A stretch of 64,000 bases of DNA from Affinundibacterium flavidum (GCF_014284175.1 NZ_JACOGA010000002.1:286168-350167); one strand, 5' to 3'; counted from the first letter of the stretch, positions 9,284-18,980 are shown. Notes: generated by a model from the letters alone, not told the origin. Numbers and translations: made by a program.

Positions 9284-11362
9284 ATGTCAGCAAGCGCACC
9301 TACTCAGCCTGCCAGCAAGAAGAAAGCCGCGCCTGCAAAACCTGTACGCCTGGATGAAAAATTCGCCAAGCTAGGCCTGCGCTCAGACATGGATTTCGCC
9401 CTGCATTTACCGATGCGCTATGAAGATGAAACCGAAGTGGTGTCTATGCGCGATGCGGGTTTTCGCGGTGGTAGTTCGGTACAAGTCGAAGGCGAAGTCA
9501 CTGAATGCGATATTCAATACCGTCCACGCCGGCAATTAGTCGTCACGATTAGCGACAATACAGGACAAGTCGTCTTACGTTTTTTGAATTTTTACGGCAG
9601 TCAGATCAAGCAGATGGCAGTCGGCATGCGAGTCAGGGCGCGTGGTGAACTGCGTCATGGCTTTTTTGGCGCCGAAATGGTGCATCCGACGTATAAGATG
9701 GTGAATGAGGGTGCAGCACTGCCGACTTCATTGACACCGGTGTATCACGCAGGCGATGGTGTCTCACAAACCATGCTGCGCAAAGCGATTAGCAGTGCGC
9801 TCAATAAAGTGCGTTGGTATGACACGCTCTCCCCTACGCTACTGCAAGAACTGGGCTTACAGGATTTTGAATCAGCGGTGAAGTTACTGCACAACCCACC
9901 ACCTGATGTCGATCAATATGCGCTGTTAGAACACGAACATCCGGCGTGGGAGCGCATGAAATTTGATGAACTGTTGGCGCAACAACTCTCACTCAAGCGT
10001 GCCCAAGCATCGCGTCGGTCGCAAGGCGCGACGGCACTGCCGACTGTAGGCGCATTGACACACGCATTCTTAGCGACCTTACCGTTCAATCTGACAAGCG
10101 CACAAGAACGCGTATTGGAAGAAATTCGCACCGATCTCAAGCAAGCCTTTCCTATGCAAAGATTATTGCAAGGTGATGTCGGCAGCGGCAAAACCATCGT
10201 CGCAGCACTCGCAGCAACACAGGCGATTGATAGTGGCTATCAAGCAGCATTGATGGCACCGACGGAGATTTTGGCGGAACAGCACTTTCGTAAAGTCGCG
10301 GGCTGGTTAGAACCTTTGGGCGTAAAAACGGCGTGGCTGACTGGTAGCCTGAAGAAGAAAGAAAAGGAAAAAGCGCAAGCGCTGATTTCTTCAGGCGAAG
10401 CGCAACTCGTGATCGGCACCCATGCTTTAATTCAAGATGCGGTGCAATTTTCCAAACTCGGTTTAGTCATCGTCGATGAACAACATCGCTTTGGTGTCGC
10501 GCAAAGACTCACGCTACGGAATAAAGCGGAAGCAGGCAAAATTCCGCATCAACTCATGATGTCAGCAACACCGATTCCCCGCACTTTGGCGATGACGTAT
10601 TACGCCGATCTGGAAGTTTCTGTGATCGATGAATTGCCACCAGGACGCACGCCTATCGTCACGCGCGTAGTCGACCAAAATCGCCGCGATGAAGTAATAG
10701 AGCGGGTACACGCCGCCGCGCAAGAAGGCAAGCAAGTGTATTGGGTATGCCCGTTAATCGAAGAATCCGAAGCGCTACAATTACAAACCGCGACCGACAC
10801 CCACGCGATGCTAAGCGCAGCGCTGCCCGATTGTCGTGTTGGTTTGGTCCATGGCAAACTCAAGCCCGCCGAAAAACAAATCGTGATGGATGCCTTCACT
10901 CGCAATGAAGTGCAAGTCTTAGTCGCCACCACGGTGATTGAAGTCGGCGTCGATGTGCCGAATGCGAGTTTGATGGTGATCGAACACGCCGAACGCTTTG
11001 GTCTCTCACAACTGCATCAATTGCGCGGGCGGGTTGGTCGCGGCGCCGCTGCCAGTGTATGTCTATTGCTGTATCAAGGCCCACTTGGACATACCGCAAA
11101 ACAACGATTGCTCACTATGCGCGAAAGCACCGATGGCTTTGAAATTGCGCGTAAAGATTTAGAACTGCGTGGCCCCGGTGAATTTTTAGGGGCACGGCAA
11201 TCAGGCGAGGCTTTACTACGTTTTGCCAATCTGGAGAAAGACCAATATCTGGTTGAAAAAGCGCGCAATCTGGCGGTGCAATTACTGGCACATGATTTGC
11301 CTACGGTCGAAGCGCACTTGCAGCGTTGGATGGGGCAAAAGGAAGAGTTCTTACGCGTCTAA
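9284..11362 (+). CDS. recG: ATP-dependent DNA helicase RecG
   Basis: RecG is a superfamily 2 helicase that reverses stalled forks and branch-migrates Holliday junctions. The 692-residue protein has an N-terminal OB-fold wedge domain (about 25-150), Walker A GDVGSGKT (about residue 300), the DEQH box (VIVDEQHRFG), the SATPIPRT motif III, and the C-terminal QLRGRVGRG motif VI plus the ARKDLELRGPGEFLG region. Length is typical. It is divergent from queA, a common arrangement in this order. Its stop overlaps by four bases the stop of the convergent EAL-domain gene. The ATG lacks a good Shine-Dalgarno sequence. Confidence 0.98.
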   Translation: MSASAPTQPASKKKAAPAKPVRLDEKFAKLGLRSDMDFALHLPMRYEDETEVVSMRDAGFRGGSSVQVEGEVTECDIQYRPRRQLVVTISDNTGQVVLRFLNFYGSQIKQMAVGMRVRARGELRHGFFGAEMVHPTYKMVNEGAALPTSLTPVYHAGDGVSQTMLRKAISSALNKVRWYDTLSPTLLQELGLQDFESAVKLLHNPPPDVDQYALLEHEHPAWERMKFDELLAQQLSLKRAQASRRSQGATALPTVGALTHAFLATLPFNLTSAQERVLEEIRTDLKQAFPMQRLLQGDVGSGKTIVAALAATQAIDSGYQAALMAPTEILAEQHFRKVAGWLEPLGVKTAWLTGSLKKKEKEKAQALISSGEAQLVIGTHALIQDAVQFSKLGLVIVDEQHRFGVAQRLTLRNKAEAGKIPHQLMMSATPIPRTLAMTYYADLEVSVIDELPPGRTPIVTRVVDQNRRDEVIERVHAAAQEGKQVYWVCPLIEESEALQLQTATDTHAMLSAALPDCRVGLVHGKLKPAEKQIVMDAFTRNEVQVLVATTVIEVGVDVPNASLMVIEHAERFGLSQLHQLRGRVGRGAAASVCLLLYQGPLGHTAKQRLLTMRESTDGFEIARKDLELRGPGEFLGARQSGEALLRFANLEKDQYLVEKARNLAVQLLAHDLPTVEAHLQRWMGQKEEFLRV

Positions 11363-13383
11363 GGTTCTTGCTGTTTCGACGCTGATCGCGGCGCTCCTTG
11401 TACGACAATATTCATACCGATCAAAAAATCCTTCAAATCCATCAGCCGATTGATCGACAATTCCGTCAGTGCATGGCCAGCAAACAAGAGCTGAGTGCCG
11501 TCCATCAAGAAAATATCTTCATACAAAATCATACCCGGGCGTAATTCCTGCAAAGGAATATCGTAAGCACTCCATTGCAGATTTTTTTCTTCAGTTCTCA
11601 AATCGCGTGGATTAGAAGCTAAATTTAACACCGCGTTACTCGCCAAGCTAGCCGCGAAATCGGTGGCAGGACGACGCTCTGTTGTTTCATTTGAATTCAT
11701 CTCCACACTGGTCTGATTCGCCAAAACTCTAAACTCAGTGCCAACAGCTTCATAGGCAAAAGGGTGATGTAAATGCAGCTTTTCTGACATGGCTTTTTCT
11801 ATTTTTTTCTGCACCTGACTCGATGTAAAAGGTTTGGTCAAGAAACCATTAATATCGAGCGCCAGTGCCGCGCCTAAAATTTCGGTTTGCGAAAATGCGG
11901 TGATCACAATGACTCTGGTTTCACGTTTCGCCAATGTGCGCCCTGCTCGGAGCAATTTGATGAATTTCAAACCATTCATTTCTGGCATATTGACATCGGT
12001 GATAATCAAATCAAAGCTATGCAACTCAAATAATTGCATCGCAATGATAGGGCTATCCGCTTCCACGACGTCGGTAAAGCCCAAATCTTGCAACACACCA
12101 ATGATGAGCTCACGCATGTAAGCATCGTCGTCAACCACCAGAATGTGATTTTGACTATCGTCCGGAGTCGGCACATTTACCACTTCTAACTGACTGATAT
12201 AGTTTTGAGTAAAATCCAAAAACATCGCTTGTGACATCGGCTTAGCGATAAAATAGCCCTGCACTGTATCCGCCCCCATCATCTTCAGCGTATCCCAATC
12301 TTGTTGCGTTTCTGCGCCCTCCGCAACACTCTTGATCCCTAACTTATGCGCCAAATCGATACTGGACTTCACTACGATGCTCATCTCTGGATTGTCGGTG
12401 CAATCTTTAACAAAACATTGGTCGATCTTCAGTTCACTAAATGGAATACGCGTGAGCTGCTGCAAACTGGAATAACCAGTTCCATAGTCATCAATCGAGA
12501 GCGCGAATCCATTCATGGACAGACGCGCCAGATTTTCTAAAGCAATCGCGACTTCGGTCATGACCGCTGATTCGGTCACTTCTAAAACGATGCAATCAGC
12601 GTCGATACCAGCGTTATTAACGATCTCAACAATTTTTTCTGCCAGCCCCGCTTTGTCCAAGGAACTCAAGGATAGATTAACTGAAATAGTTAAAGGGTGA
12701 CCTTGTGCTAACAAGGTTTTACATGCGCGCGCAGATTTTTCCAATATCAGGAAAGTCAACGCATCAATATCACCGCTGTGTTCTAGTAAGGGAATAAAAG
12801 CATATGGGCTAATCACCCCATGCACGGGATGTATCCACCGCGCCAAAGCTTCAGCACCAACCAGACGCCCAGTGCGCAAATCAATTTTTGGTTGGAAGAA
12901 AGGTTCAAATTGCGCCAGCTCTATTCCTTCTCTAATTTCGGCAATCGAAAACGTTATGGCGTCATGCGGTTGTTGCCACTTACTGACCAACAAATCATGC
13001 CGATTTAAAAGTTCTTTTAGACGTTCCAGCGTAATCGGTTTTTCAATTGTGCCGAGTAATTTAATACCGTGCATTCTGGTCATACGCCCAACCGATGTTA
13101 ACAATTTACTGTCTAACGCACTCGCAATAATAATCGCAACGTCATAGCCTTCTTGCCCTAAATGTCGCAAAAATTCCATGCCATCCATTTCGGGCATTTG
13201 TAAATCACAAATCGTGACATTGACAGGTTTCGCGGCCGATTGACGTATGAGATCCAGCGCCACTTTTCCATTAGCCGATTCAGAAACCGTGGTCGCACCT
13301 AGCGAGCGCAACATGCTTAAGAGCGTGCGGCGCTGAAAAGTATCGTCTTCAACGACTAAGATATGCAGGTCATGAATGTTCAT
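11359..13383 (-). CDS. REC-EAL-REC cyclic-di-GMP phosphodiesterase
   Basis: This response regulator should hydrolyse cyclic-di-GMP under control of phosphorylation. From the start chosen (MNIHDLHILVVEDD) it is 674 residues: a receiver domain with acceptor Asp60 (CDLQMPEMDG), an EAL domain at about 145-390, a second receiver at about 415-535 (ITDVNMPEMNG), and a C-terminal region ending in LRPGMILYEDIF and DGTQLLFAGHALTE, a segment like those found next to HD-GYP output domains. The EAL domain keeps EAL at 178-180, EVTES, DDYGTGYSS, ELKID and VAEGAE, so it looks active. A longer frame begins with TTG at 13428, but the ATG at 13383 gives a better N-terminus. It overlaps the upstream hybrid kinase by 14 bases, implying co-translation. 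Confidence 0.93.
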   Translation of the reverse strand: MNIHDLHILVVEDDTFQRRTLLSMLRSLGATTVSESANGKVALDLIRQSAAKPVNVTICDLQMPEMDGMEFLRHLGQEGYDVAIIIASALDSKLLTSVGRMTRMHGIKLLGTIEKPITLERLKELLNRHDLLVSKWQQPHDAITFSIAEIREGIELAQFEPFFQPKIDLRTGRLVGAEALARWIHPVHGVISPYAFIPLLEHSGDIDALTFLILEKSARACKTLLAQGHPLTISVNLSLSSLDKAGLAEKIVEIVNNAGIDADCIVLEVTESAVMTEVAIALENLARLSMNGFALSIDDYGTGYSSLQQLTRIPFSELKIDQCFVKDCTDNPEMSIVVKSSIDLAHKLGIKSVAEGAETQQDWDTLKMMGADTVQGYFIAKPMSQAMFLDFTQNYISQLEVVNVPTPDDSQNHILVVDDDAYMRELIIGVLQDLGFTDVVEADSPIIAMQLFELHSFDLIITDVNMPEMNGLKFIKLLRAGRTLAKRETRVIVITAFSQTEILGAALALDINGFLTKPFTSSQVQKKIEKAMSEKLHLHHPFAYEAVGTEFRVLANQTSVEMNSNETTERRPATDFAASLASNAVLNLASNPRDLRTEEKNLQWSAYDIPLQELRPGMILYEDIFLMDGTQLLFAGHALTELSINRLMDLKDFLIGMNIVVQGAPRSASKQQEP

Positions 13384-16300
13384 CTGACACCCCACTTTCT
13401 TTGAGTGCGCCACAGCTAAGTGCATCAAGATAATCGACGAATTGTGTATAGGTCTGCTCTAAGTCTTTACATGCTTGCTGCACAGCGACGATATCAACTT
13501 GCTTAGCGGCATTTTCCAAGGCAAGACAAGCCCCCGCTAAAGGTTCTGCCCCCACCATACGACTCGATCCTTTCATGCGATGTGCACTACTTTGGATTGC
13601 ATGAAAATCTGCCGCTTGCTGCAAGCGAGGAAGCTCAGCACAGTCTACCCGCATATAGTCACAAAAGTCTTGCAATACTTGTAGATGTTCAGCACGATCA
13701 GGCACCACCTGAGAAAATTTAGCGAAATCAATAATTGGTTGCGCACCGACATCCGCGTCAGTTGTATTCGTAATACTACTATTTAAAGTGAGTGCATTTG
13801 TCGCTGAAACAGCAGGCGAACGCTGCGATGCTGGCGTGTACAAATACTTCTCTAAAGCTTTTTTAAGCTGCAATAAATTATTTGGCTTGACCAATAATTC
13901 ATCCATACCGGCATCCATGCAGATTTTGTACTCATCACCCAGAGCATTCGCAGTCCAGGCAATGATGAGTGTTTTTGCCCCCGCACGCGCTGCCTCCAGT
14001 TCGCGTATAGCCTTGGTCAAGGCGTATCCATCCATTTCTGGCATATGACAATCCGTAATCAACAATGCGAAGCGCCCCGTCTGCCACAATGCCAAAGCCT
14101 TGCGTCCATCTTCGGCGGTTTCCACCTGCAATCCCAACAAAGCCAACTGCCGCGCTAAGAGATTGCGATTGACTGGATGATCATCAACCGCCAATACGAC
14201 AGGCGCTAATTCCTTATGCGTATACAGCGGCGTGACCGTCCTTTGCTCTAACTCATGGTGCATGCTTTGCAGCGCAACCTCTGGCAAGGCAGTGACGGGT
14301 AAATCGACAATGAGGCTAAAAGTCGCTCCTTGTCCGAGTTCACTTTCTAGTGCAATTTCACCTTCCATCAGATGCGCTAGGGTACGACAAATGGCCAGCC
14401 CCAGACCTGTGCCGCCATACATCCTTGCGGTACCTGATCCACCTTGCTGATAGCGTTGAAATAAATGCTCCTGCACATCTTTGGAAATACCAATTCCCGT
14501 ATCGCGCACAGAAAAACGAATGCGTTGCGCATCAGGCAATTGTGCGATTAATTCTGCCCGTACTACGACTTCTCCATGCGGAGTAAATTTGATCGCATTA
14601 CTCACAAAATTGTTCAAAATTTGCGATAGTCGCAGCGGGTCAACTAAATGCGCTGCCGCTATCTGACTATCCGTCGTTTGGCGCAAAACCAGGGTTTTCA
14701 AACTGGCCACGCGTGAATAGGTATTCACGACATCTTGCAATAACTGCGGGATCGAACTGGCTTGCGCAGTCAACTGCAATTTACCTTCTTGAATTTTTGA
14801 CCAATCAAGGATGTCATTCACAATGCGCAATAAAGCGCGCGCAGAACTCCAGGCAGAATTTAAGGTCGTCAATTGCTCTGCCTCTAAATGTGACATAGAG
14901 AGTAGTTCCAACATACCCAACATACCCGTCAAAGGCGTGCGTATTTCATGACTCATCGTAGCGAGGAACGAATCCTTAGTGCGATTGGCTAACTCGGCTT
15001 GCTCTTTGGCCGCCAACAAAGCATCTTGATCGCGCTGCCTGTCAGTAATATCTTTGAAGATCACACCGACCCGATGACTATCATCGCCATCTATCTTGGA
15101 CGCAAAAATGTCGAAATGGCGTTGAATCGCCTCGACGGGATTTTGCACTCGTATTGACTCCCCAGTCTTTACTACGTTTTCAAAAATATCAAACCAAACC
15201 ACATCGTGATCTGGCACTAATTCTAAAATAGTTTTATGTAAGGCGTTTTGCAAACCGGTTTGTTTTTCAAACTCTTTATTAATTTCGATAAAACGATAAT
15301 CGACCACTTTTTGACGCTCATCGTAAATCATCTCTAATACGCAAAAGCCTTCATCCATGGTGTCAAATAACATGCGATAGCGCTCTTCGCTTGCACGCAA
15401 CTCTATCTCGGCTTTTTTACTGACACTGATATCGCGCACGATGCCGGTAAAAAATCGTTCGCCATTCAAAACCATTTCACTGACACCTAAATCAAGGGCG
15501 ATTTCAGTACCATCTTTACGGCGCCCCGTGACTTCAAGATGCTTACCTAAAATGTGCGGATCGCCGGTATTTCGATAACGCAACAAATAATCGTCGTGCA
15601 AAGTATGATGTGGCTCCGGCATCAACATACTAAGATTCTGACCTATCACTTCATGTGCGGAATAGGCGAATAAACGCTCGGCAGCAGGATTAAAGCTTTC
15701 CACCACACCGAATTGATTCATCGTGATCACGCCATCAACGACCGAGCTTAATAAGGTTTGCATACGCACCGAACTATCTCGCAATTGCGCTTCAATTTGT
15801 TGTCGGTTACGAATTTCTCTACGCACACCAAAAAACAAAATCGCAAAAATAAATATCAATAGCACCAGCGTCGATAACAATAAGATCAAGGTCAGCAAAC
15901 GATTTTCAGACAAGGCAAGCTCGCCCTGTGAGACACGCTTTGTCGCCAACTCTGACACATTGTCTATCATGCCGCGGATACCCGACATCACTCGTATACC
16001 ATCGTCGTTTATGTCTCGTTGTGGCTGTGCACGACTTGGTGGATTAAGCTGCGCAAGCTGTGTTTGTAAAGAGGTTAGGCGCTGACTCATCAAGCTACGC
16101 AAATTGAGAAAAGCTTGGCGATATTCCGGATCATCAATCGTGTCCGGCAAACGCCTTTGTAACTGCGCAGAAAACACTGTAGCCAGGCGTTGAAACTCGT
16201 CTTTATAAACGGGATTAGCTGTAATTAAATAGTGTCGTTGTAGCGCTTCGATATCTGCCATCGTGCCGTATAACTGCCCTAACTCTACGCGCATACGCTG

Positions 16301-17158
16301 GATGTGGTTTAGCTGTTGCATAGAATTCGCTAATTTTGCCGAGGTACGATAAGCATAGCCACCAACGATCACTAACAATACAAATGCACTGAGAAAAGCC
16401 AGCAGGATTTTTTTCTCAACCAGGCTGTTTTCCACCTCGGTTTGCTCTCCCCGCAAACTACTATACAAAATACTAGCTCCCAGCATTACGAAAGCGATGG
16501 CGGTATTAATTGCTAACGGTGGCAAAATTCTATCAGTGACCAATTCGCTGGCATTCCATACATAACCGAGCACAGAAATCGCACCAATAAATACGATAGA
16601 CAAGGACAACAAAACCGTCACGAGACGCCAAATCCGCCAAGACATCAACAGTATAGATATCCCTATACACATGAAACCCAATGCAGTCAGAGGCGCCATA
16701 CGGCCATGTGTGCCCCACAATGTGTCGACCGTATCACGAAATAACAACTCATCAATTCCGAGCTCCCAGCCAAACAGGTGTTGACCCAAGGTCGCTGAAC
16801 CGATCAACAGGGTCAAACCGGCCAATACTTGCGCTACGATACGCCGCACGACAGCTTGCGATATGGAATGGTGCTTAGGGAGCATGGGGTGCATGGAGAG
16901 CGTAGAGAGTAAGAACAGGGCGCTTGCTGAAGTTACTAAGCCCAACGCAGTATTTGCTTTCATCGCAATCGCACCAGGCAGCAGGCTTTTCAAGATTGGA
17001 ATTGAAAAAATCCAACCGATAAGTGCCAGCAGTCCCAATAGGGCTGGCAATGCAACAGCAAGTGTATTGATATCACGCCAGCGTCCCAACTGATAGATCG
17101 CCCAAATGCTTTCGGGTGAACTGGATTTTTGCTCAAATTTCCCGCTTGTATACGTCAT
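13370..17158 (-). CDS. Hybrid histidine kinase: membrane-CHASE3-PAS-PAS-HK-REC-HPt
   Basis: A 1262-residue membrane kinase of the ArcB/BarA architecture. Several transmembrane helices occupy residues 30-235; a CHASE3-like periplasmic domain lies at about 270-415 between helices at 250-268 and 420-445; PAS1 is at about 465-580 and PAS2 at about 590-710. The kinase core has His737 (SHEIRTP) and ATPase boxes at 885-920 (DTGIGIS, GGTGLGLAI). A receiver has Asp1036 (ITDCHMPEMDG) and the HPt domain has His1193 (AHRMKGSSR). PAS1 closely resembles the FixL haem PAS: His521 aligns with the FixL proximal haem ligand, and the YRNTGDPHI stretch is shared, but the FixL arginine at position 220 is Leu541 here. 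The overlapping downstream REC-EAL-REC protein is the probable phosphotransfer target. Confidence 0.95.
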   Translation of the reverse strand: MTYTSGKFEQKSSSPESIWAIYQLGRWRDINTLAVALPALLGLLALIGWIFSIPILKSLLPGAIAMKANTALGLVTSASALFLLSTLSMHPMLPKHHSISQAVVRRIVAQVLAGLTLLIGSATLGQHLFGWELGIDELLFRDTVDTLWGTHGRMAPLTALGFMCIGISILLMSWRIWRLVTVLLSLSIVFIGAISVLGYVWNASELVTDRILPPLAINTAIAFVMLGASILYSSLRGEQTEVENSLVEKKILLAFLSAFVLLVIVGGYAYRTSAKLANSMQQLNHIQRMRVELGQLYGTMADIEALQRHYLITANPVYKDEFQRLATVFSAQLQRRLPDTIDDPEYRQAFLNLRSLMSQRLTSLQTQLAQLNPPSRAQPQRDINDDGIRVMSGIRGMIDNVSELATKRVSQGELALSENRLLTLILLLSTLVLLIFIFAILFFGVRREIRNRQQIEAQLRDSSVRMQTLLSSVVDGVITMNQFGVVESFNPAAERLFAYSAHEVIGQNLSMLMPEPHHTLHDDYLLRYRNTGDPHILGKHLEVTGRRKDGTEIALDLGVSEMVLNGERFFTGIVRDISVSKKAEIELRASEERYRMLFDTMDEGFCVLEMIYDERQKVVDYRFIEINKEFEKQTGLQNALHKTILELVPDHDVVWFDIFENVVKTGESIRVQNPVEAIQRHFDIFASKIDGDDSHRVGVIFKDITDRQRDQDALLAAKEQAELANRTKDSFLATMSHEIRTPLTGMLGMLELLSMSHLEAEQLTTLNSAWSSARALLRIVNDILDWSKIQEGKLQLTAQASSIPQLLQDVVNTYSRVASLKTLVLRQTTDSQIAAAHLVDPLRLSQILNNFVSNAIKFTPHGEVVVRAELIAQLPDAQRIRFSVRDTGIGISKDVQEHLFQRYQQGGSGTARMYGGTGLGLAICRTLAHLMEGEIALESELGQGATFSLIVDLPVTALPEVALQSMHHELEQRTVTPLYTHKELAPVVLAVDDHPVNRNLLARQLALLGLQVETAEDGRKALALWQTGRFALLITDCHMPEMDGYALTKAIRELEAARAGAKTLIIAWTANALGDEYKICMDAGMDELLVKPNNLLQLKKALEKYLYTPASQRSPAVSATNALTLNSSITNTTDADVGAQPIIDFAKFSQVVPDRAEHLQVLQDFCDYMRVDCAELPRLQQAADFHAIQSSAHRMKGSSRMVGAEPLAGACLALENAAKQVDIVAVQQACKDLEQTYTQFVDYLDALSCGALKESGVSDEHS

Positions 17159-17375
17159 CGTAATTCCTATCGAAATTAACTGATTTGTCAGCGATCAAAT
17201 GCCTATACCTTAGCCAAAAGGACTTCATTCAAAACATAAGCGATAACATCTAATAAAGATACATTTTCTTTATGACGCCTCTAAAAATCCAAACTTTGTT
17301 GTGCTGGGTAATTGCGAGAAAGATTTTCTCGCGCTTAGCACGACTGAACATTTTAATTTTTTAGAAACACTATTT

Positions 17376-17497
17376 GAGGCCTCTGCACAACCGTCACGAG
17401 CGGTCGAAGTTTGAATCGAGAAGCACACCTGCGCTAGAGCAATGCATCCATCGTAGATTCAAACTTCGGCCGCGTAGTAGGTCGTATAGAGATTTCC
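17376..17497. mobile_element. Degenerate MITE copy, family with CCTCTGCACAA ends
   Basis: The left end, GAGGCCTCTGCACAACCGTC, matches the better preserved copy at 38314-38446, and GAGCGGTCGAAGTTTGAATC inside is also shared. The right half carries the complement (ATTCAAACTTCGGCCGCGTAG), and its terminal repeat has decayed (GTCGTATAGAGATTTC against CTTGTGCAGAGGTTTC). No coding capacity. Confidence 0.65.
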
Positions 17498-17696
17498 CTT
17501 TAGTAAATACAACAGCCAACATCACCTGCTCAACGCCGCCAACAATTTTTTACATGTAAATACGCAGCACAAGCCAGTCTGCTTACACGTATTTTTTACA
17601 ATAGAGCCAGCAAACTAAAACTAGACTGCGATATTCAGACCTAAGTCCGATAAAATAATCTAAATGAAGAAAGAAACGTGCCAGCTTATCCAAGAG

Positions 17697-17750
17697 GAGT
17701 CTGCACAACCATAACAAGCAGCCGAAGTTTGGATCGAGAAGTGCATCGGT
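17697..17750. mobile_element. Partial MITE copy (left half only)
   Basis: The sequence GTCTGCACAACCATAACAAG, followed by GAAGTTTGGATCGAGAAGTG, matches the left half of the elements at 17376 and 38314. The right half is missing and the 17-base tandem repeats follow directly. Confidence 0.6.
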
Positions 17751-17753
17751 GTT

Positions 17754-17804
17754 GTAGTCGAACCACTGCTGTAGTAGAACCACTGCTGTAGTCGAACCAC
17801 TTCG
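17754..17804. repeat. Three tandem 17-bp units
   Basis: The unit GTAGTCGAACCACTGCT occurs once exactly, then with one change (GTAGTAGAACCACTGCT), then with a diverged end (GTAGTCGAACCACTTCG). The array ends about 40 bases before the ribosome-binding site of the next gene, so copy-number change could alter its promoter. No spacers are present, so this is not a CRISPR array. Confidence 0.8.
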
Positions 17805-17855
17805 TTAGGCAATTTGATCCCTCATTCTTATTTAATAACAAACAAAGGAGAACCC

Positions 17856-18767
17856 ATGAGCTTAGATTTTTCAGGTCGCGTTGCTATTGTCACTGGTGCT
17901 GGCGGCGGTCTTGGTCGCGAACACGCATTAGCGCTCGCTAAGCGCGGAGCAAAAGTGGTCGTCAATGATTTAGGTGGCGCACGCGATGGCTCTGGCGGAT
18001 CTGCTAGTGCAGCACAAGCCGTGGTCGATGAAATCATCGCCGCGGGCGGTGAAGCAATGGCGAACAGTGCCTCAGTGACTGACTTTGCGGCAGTGCAGTC
18101 TATGGTACAAGAGACCATGGATAAATGGGGTCGCATCGACATCATGATTAATAACGCTGGCATTTTGCGTGATAAGTCATTTGGCAAAATGGAGCTTGAA
18201 GATTTTCGTCTGGTGATAGAAGTGCATCTGATGGGTAGCGTGAATTGCTGTAAAGCGGTGTGGCCTATTATGACCGCACAAAATTATGGTCGCATTATGA
18301 TGACCACATCGTCGTCTGGACTGTACGGCAATTTTGGACAATCGAACTACAGCGCCGCAAAGCTGGGTTTAGTCGGCTTAATGCAGACCCTCTCCATCGA
18401 AGGTGCTAAACACGATATCCGCGTCAATGCCTTGGCGCCAACAGCAGCAACCCGTATGACCAATGGCCTCTATCCAGAAGCGATGCTCAATGCGATACAG
18501 GCTAGTGATGTGGTTCCCGCCATGTTAGTGTTAGCCGCGCAAGATGCACCAAACCGCACGATTTTATGTGCTGGCGCGGGAAGTTTCGAGGCAGCGCACA
18601 TTAGTTTGACACAAGGCCTATTCTTGGGACGTGGTGATGATATTGACGAACAATTATTAGCACGCTTGCAGGAAGTAAAAAACACCGAAGCGCAAAGCAT
18701 TCCTGAAAACGGCATGGCACAAGGGCATCAAGAAATTATGGCGGCGATGGGTGCCCATAAAGACTAA
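17856..18767 (+). CDS. Short-chain dehydrogenase, MFE-2 hydroxyacyl-CoA type
   Basis: This 303-residue enzyme belongs to the SDR branch that forms the dehydrogenase part of peroxisomal multifunctional enzyme 2 (17-beta-HSD type 4), which oxidises (3R)-hydroxyacyl-CoA. The coenzyme loop is TGAGGGLGREHALALAKRGA (about residues 13-32), followed by the subfamily mark VVNDLGGARDGSG, then NNAGILRDKSF, and the catalytic Ser and YSAAK (NFGQSNYSAAKLGL). The ATG at 17856 is preceded by a strong AAAGGAG at 17844-17850; an upstream in-frame start would bypass this site. It stands alone with no other fatty-acid gene nearby, so the actual substrate is inferred only from the subfamily. Confidence 0.9.
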   Translation: MSLDFSGRVAIVTGAGGGLGREHALALAKRGAKVVVNDLGGARDGSGGSASAAQAVVDEIIAAGGEAMANSASVTDFAAVQSMVQETMDKWGRIDIMINNAGILRDKSFGKMELEDFRLVIEVHLMGSVNCCKAVWPIMTAQNYGRIMMTTSSSGLYGNFGQSNYSAAKLGLVGLMQTLSIEGAKHDIRVNALAPTAATRMTNGLYPEAMLNAIQASDVVPAMLVLAAQDAPNRTILCAGAGSFEAAHISLTQGLFLGRGDDIDEQLLARLQEVKNTEAQSIPENGMAQGHQEIMAAMGAHKD

Positions 18768-18785
18768 GCCTTACAACACAGCGGG

Positions 18786-18861
18786 CAGGTACCGCCAAAG
18801 GCGCTGTACCTGACTTGCGTAGATATTAAAACCAAACCTCTCAACACAGTGCCTCTGTGTT
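18786..18861. other. Two stem-loops after the dehydrogenase gene
   Basis: The first (CAGGTAC...GTACCTG, 18786-18811) has an inner CGCC/GGCG pair but no T-run. The second (AACACAG-TGCCT-CTGTGTT, 18843-18861) is followed by CAGGGGTTTTG and is also the reverse complement of the widespread CACAGAGGCAC motif. Either could end transcription of the dehydrogenase; neither is a canonical terminator. Confidence 0.4.
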
Positions 18862-18980
18862 CAGGGGTTTTGATTGAATTTCTATTTTGCTAGTGCCTAT
18901 GGGTGCTAAACCGCCGCAAGATAACTGCACAGAAAAATCCGTCAAAAGCCCAATTTTCTAATAGAATTCGCGTTTATTGA

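Larger units (their letters stand above)
17159..17855. other. Repeat-rich intergenic region
   Basis: This 697-base gap separates the hybrid kinase from the short-chain dehydrogenase gene. It holds one degenerate MITE copy (17376-17497), a partial second copy (17697-17750) and three 17-base tandem units (17754-17804). The rest is AT-rich with no open frame I trust. Confidence 0.6.

Noticed and set aside
9133..9357. Rightward 74-residue frame before recG
   Set aside because: It starts in the foldback element and overlaps the recG start in another frame, with no protein-like features.
17754..17804. Possible CRISPR array
   Set aside because: The repeats are directly adjacent with no spacers and only three units; no cas gene is in the window.
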